Part shown: in pieces, positions 34,826 through 42,887 of the stretch
Layout: every line of letters begins with the position of its first letter
How positions within the stretch are numbered: position 1 is the stretch's first letter
Assembly (NCBI GenBank): GCA_900318255.1
Contig: ONJX01000024.1
Span: 1-59,003 of the forward strand
Length of the DNA: 59,003 nt
Reading direction: 5' to 3'
DNA from: an uncultured Prevotellaceae bacterium
Lineage (GTDB): Bacteria; Bacteroidota; Bacteroidia; Bacteroidales; Muribaculaceae
The notes under the pieces: model-generated
Told to the model about the DNA's origin: nothing
Seen by the model: only the letters and a program-made list of their open reading frames with translations
The model's database searches: none
Position numbers and translations under genes: made by a program

Positions 34826-37000
34826 TTACTTAACCAAAACCTTGTGGGCGGTGTCGTCGCTCATCACCACGATATTGATGCCGGGCTGAGGACTGCTGAT
34901 GCGGCAACCATCCACAGTGTAACGTGCCACCTCGGTAGCATCGCCGTTGATGACCTCAGTTATCGCATTGGGTGTCAACGACTCGATTTTAAAAGCTGGA
35001 CTTATAATCTGCTCTTGCCAGTTGCCCGACTCATCAACTAGATGGAATTTAAGGTCATACCACTTGTTCTCGCTCGGAACATTAACCGATGCCAAAGAAC
35101 CACTATAGAAAAATCCCATGCCAGGAATGTCGTCAAACTCTGACTGATGCTCAATTCCCTCAAGCGGCAGCCAATCCTTACTGCCATAGGGAGAATAGCT
35201 TACTTCAACTGTCATAGGTTGACATTCTTCATACCACCATTTTCTTTCATACCCATAATCATCTATGTAGGTTGTAAAAGTAGGCTCAAAATCTCCACCT
35301 GCAAACGTAATGATGCCATCATTAGGAACCTCAAAGTGGTCGGTAACATTATTATCACAATCACGGAACTGAAGCATTTTCATTACAGGGAAATTCCAGT
35401 CTTCTTGATTTTGGTCAAAATAGACCGTTGTTACATTATTGCCGGGAATATCATCAACTAGCACATTGGAATTTGTTATTTCCAGTTCATAAACACCATC
35501 TTCACGGTTTCCGGGCCACCAAGTACTAAGGGCACCATTATAGATATTCTCACCATTATAATTAACCGACAAATCAGAATAATAATTGTCACTATATACT
35601 ATTTCACCATATATACCACAAGGGATAATAGATATGGAAATTTGCTTCGCGTTCATATTCTCATTGAATCTACCGTTACTAATCATTGCATTAATTGGAC
35701 AATTATTGAAAAAGTTGTCGGTCCTCTGTGATGCAGTGAATGAGAACTTGGAATGTGGAGGATAATCATCTTTATATTCAAATGGTTCGCTTGTTGCTAG
35801 ATTTACATAAGAAAGACCATCTATGAAATAAAGAGATTCACCATTCTTCATTAACTGGAATTTTGGAGTTTCGTTAGATATATGTTGATTACTTCCAGTT
35901 GCTGTGTCAATATAATCAAGAACATTTATTTTTATTGGATTGATAGCATCTGTTGGTTGTATGTATGTTCTAATAATTCCCATTTCATCTGTTGGCAAAT
36001 AATACATCGATCCTATTGTTGGATGCGAAATTATATTGTTCTGCTCATAAGGAATAATATATATATTAGCAACAGTTTTGTCGCTTGTTGCTCCAGTAAT
36101 CCACCACTCGGGACCAGCGGGCCAACTACCCACTTCTTCAGATAGAGGAGTATTACTTATCTTCTCTTCGCACATCACATATTCGTCTTTTGTAACTCTC
36201 AATGGCATGCAATCATAACCATTGCCTGTCGCGTAACTAGTATAGAAATTACCATCATTACAAGCATAAGACATATTCTGGATAAATGTATATCTATCAC
36301 TAATGTTGTTGAAGTATCCCCAAAGACTGGCACCTTCAGGCAAGTGAGGATGAGATGTCATGGAATTACTTCTAAAATCAAACTCTTCATTTCTGATCAC
36401 CATGAAACCAGCTTCCCATAAGATGTTTCCATCAACAATGGTTTCTTGCCACGGTTCATGGTCAATCTGTCTTATTATCTTTCGTGTCATTACATCACCA
36501 TTAGCCATTTGAATCTCATCGGACCATTCATTTACACATTCCGAGAAATCTATTACTATAGTAGTGTCACATGTTATAGGGACAAGCTCTTTTATATGAT
36601 GTAGTGGATGCTGATTTGTATTATAATTATACGTCATCGAAAATATATCATATAGACCAACAGGAATTTTTACCTCTTTCTCTTCAGCATTTATAACATC
36701 CCATCCCTTACTAAATTCTTCATTATAAATGCCAAATTGAAACTGACTTGGATCTTGTTTTGATTTTTTCAAAAACTCCACATGCACAGTAACCGAATCA
36801 GTTGGTTCATTGGATTCATTTAATAATTGCTGTGGAGGAGTAATTAATTGATTATTACGAAAAGTATATTTACCGATTTGAACTATTATTTCTTGTTTTG
36901 ATTGTGAAAGGTTCTCAACGATATTGTTTACTGGTTGTGCTGCCATGACGAGTGCCATTAGCAGGAACGTCATAGTTGTTAGGTAATGTTTTGCTTTCAT
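34826..37000 (-). CDS. Secreted protein of unknown function with a T9SS-type C-terminal tail
   Basis: I recognise no named domain in the body. The 724-residue protein has a signal peptide (YLTTMTFLLMALVMAAQP) and a beta-rich, Asn/Asp/Tyr-rich body. The C-terminal tail VARYTVDGCRISSPQPGINI, ending in KVLVK, is the short Bacteroidales sorting-type tail (Y-x-V/L-D-G-R, P-x-x-G-I/V-N-I, ending KVLVK). The middle (DGIITFAGGDFEPTFTTYID) suggests Ig-like modules. ATG at 37000 gives the best signal peptide. The gene is clearly more AT-rich than its neighbours, with AT-rich codons, which hints at transfer. Two promoter-like boxes lie far upstream (37164-37171, 37214-37221). Confidence 0.7.
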   Translation of the reverse strand: MKAKHYLTTMTFLLMALVMAAQPVNNIVENLSQSKQEIIVQIGKYTFRNNQLITPPQQLLNESNEPTDSVTVHVEFLKKSKQDPSQFQFGIYNEEFSKGWDVINAEEKEVKIPVGLYDIFSMTYNYNTNQHPLHHIKELVPITCDTTIVIDFSECVNEWSDEIQMANGDVMTRKIIRQIDHEPWQETIVDGNILWEAGFMVIRNEEFDFRSNSMTSHPHLPEGASLWGYFNNISDRYTFIQNMSYACNDGNFYTSYATGNGYDCMPLRVTKDEYVMCEEKISNTPLSEEVGSWPAGPEWWITGATSDKTVANIYIIPYEQNNIISHPTIGSMYYLPTDEMGIIRTYIQPTDAINPIKINVLDYIDTATGSNQHISNETPKFQLMKNGESLYFIDGLSYVNLATSEPFEYKDDYPPHSKFSFTASQRTDNFFNNCPINAMISNGRFNENMNAKQISISIIPCGIYGEIVYSDNYYSDLSVNYNGENIYNGALSTWWPGNREDGVYELEITNSNVLVDDIPGNNVTTVYFDQNQEDWNFPVMKMLQFRDCDNNVTDHFEVPNDGIITFAGGDFEPTFTTYIDDYGYERKWWYEECQPMTVEVSYSPYGSKDWLPLEGIEHQSEFDDIPGMGFFYSGSLASVNVPSENKWYDLKFHLVDESGNWQEQIISPAFKIESLTPNAITEVINGDATEVARYTVDGCRISSPQPGINIVVMSDDTAHKVLVK

Positions 37001-37163
37001 CTTTAATTGGTTTAAAAAGTTAGACATGTGTTACTTCCGAGACCCACCGCGCGAATGGTTTTCGGTATCACAAAATTCGGCACATTTCTCAATTGACGCA
37101 AATTTTTTGCAAAGTTTTTTTTAAAGAGGTGTTACAAGTTGAAATTTATGTAATGTATTGTTA

Positions 37164-37221
37164 CAAAGTTAATTGGAAAGTAGAGAAAAATAACTGAATT
37201 ATGCGTTTTGTAACAAAGATA
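37164..37221 (-). promoter_or_regulatory. Two candidate promoter boxes for the AT-rich T9SS-tailed gene
   Basis: TAACTTTG (37164-37171) and TATCTTTG (37214-37221) on the minus strand, giving leaders of about 155 and 205 nt. I cannot tell which is used. Confidence 0.4.
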
Positions 37222-37305
37222 AGGACAGATTTCTTATTAATTGAGCAAAAATTATGGAACAGCTTTTTGCAATATCAGACAAATTCATGAGATGGAAGTC
37301 AGATT

Positions 37306-37566
37306 AAAATTTGTGTAAAACGACATAAAAGCATGTAAAACTTGAGATTCCATACAAAAAACGCAAAATAAAACATGAGAATCCATACATAAATCGCGAA
37401 AAAAAGTTGAGATTCCATGAAAATTTGTGGGAAACGACAGAAAAGGTCCATGAAAATTTGTGGGAAACGACAGAAAATGGTCAAAAAAATTTGTGGGAAA
37501 CGACATAAAAACAGGCAAAACTTGAGATTCCATACAAAAATCAAGAAAAAAACTTGAGATTCCAAC
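37306..37566. repeat. Interspersed two-motif repeat array ahead of the TPR regulator
   Basis: Motif A, AAAATTTGTGGGAAACGACA-like, occurs at 37306, 37420, 37453 and 37486. Motif B, CTTGAGATTCCATAC-like, occurs at about 37341, 37373, 37405, 37521 and 37553. The last B copy supplies a TTG at the -33 position of the next gene's promoter. Minus-strand frames across the array are repeat artefacts. Regulatory binding sites or a mobile repeat family are both possible. Confidence 0.75.
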
Positions 37567-37583
37567 AAAACAATGTATTTTTG
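37554..37583 (+). promoter_or_regulatory. Promoter of the TPR regulator
   Basis: TTG (37554-37556, inside the last motif B), a 19-bp spacer, TATTTTTG (37576-37583). Only about 10 bp separate it from ATG 37594, so the leader is very short. Confidence 0.6.
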
Positions 37584-37593
37584 CACTGAAACA

Positions 37594-39195
37594 ATGAAGA
37601 CTCTTCCTCATATTATTCTTATAGCTATTGCTATTTTGATTGTAGCTTGCACGCACGGCTCGCACCAACAGCAACTGGTGCTGGTCGACTCATTGATAAG
37701 CTATGACGAAAGAGATTCGGCATATCGTGCCTTTAAACTAATTGACGAAAACGAGCTTAATAAAGCCGATGGAATGTATTATAAAGTGCTCAAAGTGGGT
37801 TTGTCTCAAGTTCCATATCTTGCTGACAGTTTTCATTTTGATATCCCATGTGACACACTCCTTGACCAGTGCATCGAGTATTACAAAGAGAGGGATAAAA
37901 GGATGTTATTTTATTGTTATCTTTATAAAGGTAAGAATAAGTTATTTAGTAATGGTAACAATCATGCTGCTTCTGAATGGTTAAAGAAAGCCCAAGAATT
38001 AACAAATGTGGTTAACGATGCACACATTTTATACCTAACAAATGAATCTCTTGCCACCCTTAATTACTATTCTGGGAACAAGGACCTTGCAATGGAATAT
38101 TCATATAAAGCTCTTAAATTTGCCAAACAAAGTGGAAATAACCACATGATGGCTTATGCTTGTAATCATCTATTGGTTCTTTACCTCGATAGAAATGAGC
38201 AGGACAGCGTGCAAAAGTACAATGCTCTCAGTATGTCTATACTTAATAAGATGACACCAAAAGACCGTTCTATTGCGCTTGGAAATTCAGGGACAATCTT
38301 TTTAAGAGGCAATGAGGTGGACAGTGCCAAGCATTACTTTGAAAGAGCTATCGCAGAATATCCACATCCTTTCAATGCTCTAAGGCTTGGGGAGATTTAT
38401 TACATCCAAGGCGACTATAAGATGGCAGATAGTTTGTGGAACAAAGCGCTAGAATCGGCCAATTTAAGGGATAAAGTTATGTTTTACAAGTCAATTTTCG
38501 GCAGGAAATATGACAACAACGATTTCAAGGGCTCTGCCGAAGCCGCCACTCATCTCTTGGAGCTGAAAGACAGCCTGGTGCAGCAGATGCAAACCGCCGA
38601 GGTGCAGGAGATTCAGCTGAAGTATGACAAGGAGGTGGAACGCCGCAAGCTCGACCGATTTGTGAAATGGGCACTGCTTGTTGCATTGGGCTTTATTACT
38701 GGCATAGCAGGTTTTATTATCTATCACATCCGCAAGCGCAACAAGGCGCGTGAGCGCATAATGCGTGACCAAGTGCTTATCAACGATTACCGTCTTCAGA
38801 TTGAGCAACTTGAACATTCGGGCAAGGATGTGACCAAGGAAGTGAAATCGCTGCAAAGAAAAATTGACACCCTTCAGTCGGAGCAAACCGAGAAGTTAAG
38901 CGAGGGACGAGAACTTTATCGTCACATTGTCGATGGCGGGTCAGCAGTGACTTGGAACAGGGATAGCATTCTCAAGTTTGTAGAGTATTACAAGGTGGTA
39001 AACCTGCCGTTCATGTTGCAATTGGAGCAAGATTATACCAAACTGTCGCCTGGGAATAAATTATTCCTAATACTTCAAGAGATGGGCATGACCGACCAGC
39101 AGATGACCCACATTCTTGGGGTGAGCGATGGGGCATTGCGAACCACACGCTCACGACTGCGCCAAAAACGTATTACAGCCCTAACACCCCAATAG
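37594..39195 (+). CDS. TPR membrane lipoprotein with a C-terminal helix-turn-helix
   Basis: The 533-residue protein has a lipoprotein-like signal (IAIAILIVACTHGS). About seven TPR repeats follow (about 25-340; for example DSAKHYFERAIAEYPHPFNA), then a membrane helix (WALLVALGFITGIAGFIIYH, about 358-378). A coiled coil comes next (about 380-435), and a C-terminal domain with the helix-turn-helix-like MGMTDQQMTHILGVSDGAL near 505. Bacteroidetes have many such one-protein membrane regulators that sense through TPRs and have a LuxR-like cytosolic end. A dual lipobox and inner-membrane helix is common in this group. Target genes are not evident. ATG at 37594 is forced by the promoter position. Confidence 0.8.
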   Translation: MKTLPHIILIAIAILIVACTHGSHQQQLVLVDSLISYDERDSAYRAFKLIDENELNKADGMYYKVLKVGLSQVPYLADSFHFDIPCDTLLDQCIEYYKERDKRMLFYCYLYKGKNKLFSNGNNHAASEWLKKAQELTNVVNDAHILYLTNESLATLNYYSGNKDLAMEYSYKALKFAKQSGNNHMMAYACNHLLVLYLDRNEQDSVQKYNALSMSILNKMTPKDRSIALGNSGTIFLRGNEVDSAKHYFERAIAEYPHPFNALRLGEIYYIQGDYKMADSLWNKALESANLRDKVMFYKSIFGRKYDNNDFKGSAEAATHLLELKDSLVQQMQTAEVQEIQLKYDKEVERRKLDRFVKWALLVALGFITGIAGFIIYHIRKRNKARERIMRDQVLINDYRLQIEQLEHSGKDVTKEVKSLQRKIDTLQSEQTEKLSEGRELYRHIVDGGSAVTWNRDSILKFVEYYKVVNLPFMLQLEQDYTKLSPGNKLFLILQEMGMTDQQMTHILGVSDGALRTTRSRLRQKRITALTPQ

Positions 39196-39211
39196 ATTAT
39201 ATTGGGGTGTT
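39183..39211. terminator. Bidirectional terminator between the TPR regulator and Na/Pi genes
   Basis: A perfect 12-bp stem AACACCCCAATA/TATTGGGGTGTT (39183-39194 with 39200-39211) has a 5-nt loop. It overlaps the stop codon of the TPR gene. Confidence 0.8.
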
Positions 39212-39231
39212 ATAGAATGTCCCTGTTAAGT

Positions 39232-40941
39232 TTAGTCTTTCTTCTTGACTCCCATGCGGGCTTCTACTACGTTGAGGACGTAGTCGCCTACGGTCTCGCA
39301 CTCGTCGAAGAAGTCGCTGTACATAGTGCCGATGGCGTAGCTATACTTCTGCTCGTTCACGTCGTTGAAGTTCTCGGCCTTGACCATGTCGCGGTAGTTG
39401 TCGATCTCGTTCTCGATGTTATAAGCACGGTTGATGTCGCTGTCCTCCCTGTAGTTGACCAGAACCCTGTTCATCTCGGTGAGGCTGTTATCCACGAGTT
39501 CCATCATGCTCTTGATGTGCTTGAGTTGATAGCCCGAGAACTGCTCCTTGCTGGTGCGGTATCGGTTGATGATGCGAGCAAGCTTGTAGCAGCTGTCGCC
39601 AATACTCTCTATCTCGGATATCTCACGCAGCATGGCTCGCATCTTGGCCTTGGTCTCGTCGCTGAGGTGAGCGTCGCTCACGTCGTGCAGATAGCTAGCG
39701 ATGTCCACCTCCATCTGGTCGCTGATCTCCTCATATTTCTCGATGCGGGAGTAGAGTTTCACAAACTTGTCCTTGTCTTCCTCGTCGAGCAGTGTGCGCA
39801 CCATGCCAAACATGCTCTGGATGCGCTCGCCAAAAGACTTAATCTCCTTTTGCGCCTCAAGCACCGAGAGCTCGGGAGTCTTCATGATGCCCGAAGTGAT
39901 GAAGTGTAGCTTGAAGTCGTCCTCCTCGTCCTGCTTGCGCGGCTTGATGATGGCGCACACGAGTTTCTCGATTTGCGGAATGAACCAGATGAGGATGGCG
40001 GTGTTAGTGATATTGAATGCCGAGTGGAAACCGGCGAGCACTACCGATATCTTTGCCAAGTTGGCCTGGTAGCCTGGGTCGGCGGCTGTCATGTCCTGGT
40101 CGAAGCCAGCAATGTTGCAAATGAGGCCCACGAAGGGCTTGAGCAGGCACAGCGACCAGATGACACCTATCATGTTGTAGGTGAAGTGAGCCAGCGCAGC
40201 GCGGCGTGCCTGCACATTGGCACCCATGGCGGCGATGTTGGCGGTGATGGTGGTGCCTATGTTCTCGCCGAGCACGAGCATGATGCCCTGGGTGATGCTC
40301 ATCACGCCAGTGGAGCACAATATCATGGTGATAGCCATCATGGCGGCCGACGACTGCACACACAGCGTGAGGATGCTACCTATCACCAGGAAGAGCAGAT
40401 AGCTCCACATGGAGCTGCCAAACTGCGAGAAGAACGCCATGATGCTGTCGCGCATGGCCGGGTCGGTGGCAAAGTTGGTGCCGGTCTCTTTGAGAGTGCC
40501 CAGTCCCAGGAAAAGGAACGCCACACCAAAGAGGAAGTCGCCAATGACGCGACGCTTCTTCATGTAAATGAGGATGATGCCTAAGAAGAATGCTGGATAC
40601 ACAAAGTCGGTGATGTTGAACGAAAATCCCAGGCTCATAATCCATGCCGTGACTGTGGTACCGATGTTGGCACCCATAATCACCGAGATGGCCTGAATTA
40701 GCGTCAACAAGCCAGCGTTGACAAACGACACGGTCATCAGTGTGGTCGCCGTGGAACTCTGCACTGCCGCTGTGACGGCGACACCGGTCAACATTCCTGT
40801 GAAACGGTTGGTGGTCATCGCGCCCAGCACGCGGCGCAGCTGTGGACCAGCCATCTTTTGCAAACTCTCGCTCATCGATTTCATACCAAACATGAGCAAC
40901 GCCAGCGAGCCAATAAGCTTGAAAACTACCAAGATAGACAT
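39232..40941 (-). CDS. Na/Pi cotransporter family protein with a PhoU-like domain
   Basis: The 569-residue protein has two inverted Na/Pi-cotransporter repeats with the signature QSSTATTLMTVSFVNAG and QSSAAMMAITMILCSTG, and about eight to ten membrane helices in the first 370 residues. A cytosolic PhoU-like four-helix region follows (about 390-560). Family members move phosphate out of or into the cell with sodium, and the PhoU part is regulatory. The promoter box TACCTTTG is on the minus strand at 40985-40992. Single gene, with no pst or pho genes near. Confidence 0.92.
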   Translation of the reverse strand: MSILVVFKLIGSLALLMFGMKSMSESLQKMAGPQLRRVLGAMTTNRFTGMLTGVAVTAAVQSSTATTLMTVSFVNAGLLTLIQAISVIMGANIGTTVTAWIMSLGFSFNITDFVYPAFFLGIILIYMKKRRVIGDFLFGVAFLFLGLGTLKETGTNFATDPAMRDSIMAFFSQFGSSMWSYLLFLVIGSILTLCVQSSAAMMAITMILCSTGVMSITQGIMLVLGENIGTTITANIAAMGANVQARRAALAHFTYNMIGVIWSLCLLKPFVGLICNIAGFDQDMTAADPGYQANLAKISVVLAGFHSAFNITNTAILIWFIPQIEKLVCAIIKPRKQDEEDDFKLHFITSGIMKTPELSVLEAQKEIKSFGERIQSMFGMVRTLLDEEDKDKFVKLYSRIEKYEEISDQMEVDIASYLHDVSDAHLSDETKAKMRAMLREISEIESIGDSCYKLARIINRYRTSKEQFSGYQLKHIKSMMELVDNSLTEMNRVLVNYREDSDINRAYNIENEIDNYRDMVKAENFNDVNEQKYSYAIGTMYSDFFDECETVGDYVLNVVEARMGVKKKD

Positions 40942-40984
40942 AATGCAGAGTATTTTAGTAATTTGTTATTTTTCAATTGTTGTG

Positions 40985-40992
40985 CAAAGGTA
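40985..40992 (-). promoter_or_regulatory. Promoter box of the Na/Pi cotransporter gene
   Basis: TACCTTTG on the minus strand, about 44 bp before the start codon. Confidence 0.6.
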
Positions 40993-41039
40993 ATAAAAAT
41001 TAATGGTTTTTCATTTATGCTCACACTATTTTTTCAATA

Positions 41040-41282
41040 ATTGCTTCTTATAATGTGTATCTCGGGTGTCGTTATGGCAACAGATCGGACACCTGCGATA
41101 GCGTAGGATTCAGCCGTGCGACATCGGAGCGTCCCCACCACGAGGTAAAGAGCGACACGCCCCGATGACTGGCGCACACGGAGCGAAGCGGAGTTGCGGC
41201 AGGTCATGGGCAGCACTCTCACGACAGCGAAACCGACGGCGGAGGCAGGGCGGCACCAGCACTATTGAGTAAGCATCCTGCG
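41040..41282. other. GC-rich gene-free segment at the left edge of the accessory region
   Basis: This is strikingly GC-rich against an AT-rich flank. It contains near-palindromic pieces (GTGTCGTTATGGCAACAGAT, then GGACACCTGCGATAGCG) that look like a dispersed Bacteroidetes repeat. No gene is seen. It runs directly into the 68-bp repeat. Confidence 0.5.
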
Positions 41283-41350
41283 TGCCCATTGCACGGTGTT
41301 TTGAGGGAAGCGACTTGTCGCTGTGAGGGGTGGGAATGAGGGCGTTTCGG
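41283..41350. repeat. 68-bp direct repeat, left copy (flanks the ATPase/DUF4325 cassette)
   Basis: Identical over 68 bp to 42747-42814, same orientation, 1464 bp apart. It starts TGCCCATTGCACGG and ends GGGCGTTTCGG. The cassette between the copies carries its own promoter and terminator. Confidence 0.95.
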
Positions 41351-41360
41351 TATGCTAAAA

Positions 41361-41393
41361 AAGTCGAGAACGAAGATTACCGTTTCTCGACTT
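41361..41393 (-). terminator. Terminator of the ATPase/DUF4325 operon
   Basis: AAGTCGAGAA (41361-41370) pairs with TTCTCGACTT (41384-41393), with a 13-nt loop. A T run follows on the minus strand. It lies 30 bp past the DUF4325 stop, inside the flanking repeats. Confidence 0.85.
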
Positions 41394-41422
41394 ATTATAT
41401 CAGACATGATTTAGAATAGACA

Positions 41423-41770
41423 CTATGCCATCTCAAGAAAATACTTAGATAGTTCTTCCAAATTCTTTATCTTGAAAATCTTTGCATTACCTACACCACG
41501 TTTACGCTCACGACTACGCCCTTCTACAACTTTATTCATCATGGTTTCCACTTCGTCAGAACGGTTTATAAAACTAAACTTGATAGACTTCATATCATCA
41601 ATGATGTTACATAGCTCATCAGCAAAAGAACGTGACATAAAACCTATTTGATCGAAATCAAGTTCCACCTCTTCAGTTGTCACTTCTATTTTTGAACGAA
41701 GTTCAGCTGCACGCGAACGTGTATACAAGTCCGCAGCATAAATATCTCTTAGTTTTATTGTCTGTTTCAT
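41423..41770 (-). CDS. DUF4325 STAS-like protein
   Basis: The 115-residue protein has a short N-terminal segment (KLRDIYAADLYTRSRAAELR) before the DUF4325 core: VELDFDQIGFMSRSFADELC, the strand-helix signature (hydrophobic strand ending in D-F, then S-x-S-F-A-D-E), then IKFSFINRSDEVETMMNKVV. DUF4325 is a STAS-like fold of unknown function, often found with GHKL ATPases. By analogy with SpoIIAA/SpoIIAB partner switching it may be a regulatory partner of the ATPase encoded 1 bp upstream (stop and start almost touch). That analogy is inference. The C-terminal basic stretch (RSRERKRGVGNAK) could contact nucleic acid. Confidence 0.82.
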   Translation of the reverse strand: MKQTIKLRDIYAADLYTRSRAAELRSKIEVTTEEVELDFDQIGFMSRSFADELCNIIDDMKSIKFSFINRSDEVETMMNKVVEGRSRERKRGVGNAKIFKIKNLEELSKYFLEMA

Positions 41771-41771
41771 A

Positions 41772-42679
41772 TCATTCTAAATAATCTGTATAGTTAAAAT
41801 TCTTTGGTACATTAATAGGAATGCGTAATAAAATAACAGTACCATTCCATCTAAAAATATCTCGCAAATCAAAATAATCATTAGCGCCATTTTCATATCT
41901 ATGAAAAGCTCCACCAGAAAGCATAAAGAAAGCACCCTTCATCCCAACCACAAGCATTTCTTTAGAAGTAGATATACCATATCCTCTATTCTCGGCTTCA
42001 GGTCGGTTTTTGGTAGAATAGCCTTCATTCGCCAATTTCAATGCTTCAACTTCATTGCCATTTATTTCATCTAAATAAAGATTCGCCTTTTGATAACTAC
42101 CATTAATGGTTATACCTGTATCAGCGATACAAAGATTAATAGCTTTTTCACTATGATTGAATTGTGAGAAGACATAGCCATTGCTACTATCCGAATGTTC
42201 GTAAATATTATCCAACAGTTCACCAATAAGATAGCTTAAAGAATTACATACGCCGCGTTCCATCTTAACTTGACGAGTGATAATACTCTGAAGCAGTGTA
42301 CCAAAAGAGTCTTTATTGGAGTCTGTCATTGCAAAACTACAAAGTGGAATGTAAGTCTTATCTAGATACTTTGACATTACAGCCTCCACATCATCACGAT
42401 TATCTTCATCGAAATGCAACATTCTATCAAAGCAAATACTATTTAGATATGATTGAACACGCAATGGAATATTAATACACTTAATTACTTTTTCTGATGT
42501 TTCCTATAAATAGCCAATGGAGCCAAAAAATATGGATGCATAAATTCCACACCAGAAAAGTCCCAAAGCACCTTATCTGCAGCTTCAGTTTCAGAGATCA
42601 CATTAATAAGATAGTTAAAACTATATCCTATTCGTAGTTCTTGTGAAACATTGGGTATTTTTACAACCAGTTCCTCCAT
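41772..42679 (-). pseudogene. STAS-like/GHKL ATPase protein, split by a frameshift
   Basis: Two frames join into one protein of about 300 residues. The first (42679 to the stop at 42485) gives a STAS-like strand-helix (KVLWDFSGVEFMHPYFLAPL). The second, readable without a break from KVIKCINIPL, holds a GHKL ATP-binding domain with N box GELLDNIYEHSDS, G1 box IADTGI and G2 box NRGYGISTSKEML. The join is at a T5 run (42489-42493), A5 on the coding strand; one more A would fuse the frames. It could be a -1 frameshift site (AAA AAG before TAA), but the codon before is CAG, so the slippery heptamer is incomplete. If not fused, a 230-residue ATPase starts at 42464. No kinase His box, so it is not a histidine kinase. 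Confidence 0.8.
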
Positions 42680-42699
42680 GCTTTTTTAATTTGAATATG

Positions 42700-42730
42700 C
42701 AAAGATATACTTTTTTAAAAAAATCTACAA
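42700..42730 (-). promoter_or_regulatory. Promoter of the ATPase/DUF4325 operon
   Basis: Minus strand: TTG (42728-42730), a 20-bp spacer, TATCTTTG (42700-42707), 21 bp before the first start codon. It lies between the operon and the right repeat. Confidence 0.8.
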
Positions 42731-42746
42731 GAAAAAAAGATGTTTA

Positions 42747-42814
42747 TGCCCATTGCACGGTGTTTTGAGGGAAGCGACTTGTCGCTGTGAGGGGTGGGAA
42801 TGAGGGCGTTTCGG
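42747..42814. repeat. 68-bp direct repeat, right copy
   Basis: Identical to 41283-41350. It is followed by a GC-rich stretch to about 42880 that has no match at the left copy, so the repeat ends sharply. Confidence 0.95.
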
Positions 42815-42887
42815 CGTGCCGATGATCTTCCGGCTCGTAACCAGCCGCAGGCGTTCAGGTGGCGAGCTCCTGCTGAGTGATACTGAC

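Noticed and set aside
37306..37566. CRISPR array ahead of the TPR regulator
   Set aside because: Motifs are short, alternate irregularly, and the intervals between them resemble one another.
37285..37674. Minus-strand Phe-rich reading frames over the repeat array
   Set aside because: Translation of the repeat motifs only; they run into the promoter and start of the real gene.
42485..42500. dnaX-type slippery heptamer as proof of programmed frameshifting
   Set aside because: The heptamer would need A before AAA AAG; the base is G, and no strong downstream stem is evident. Kept only as a possibility.
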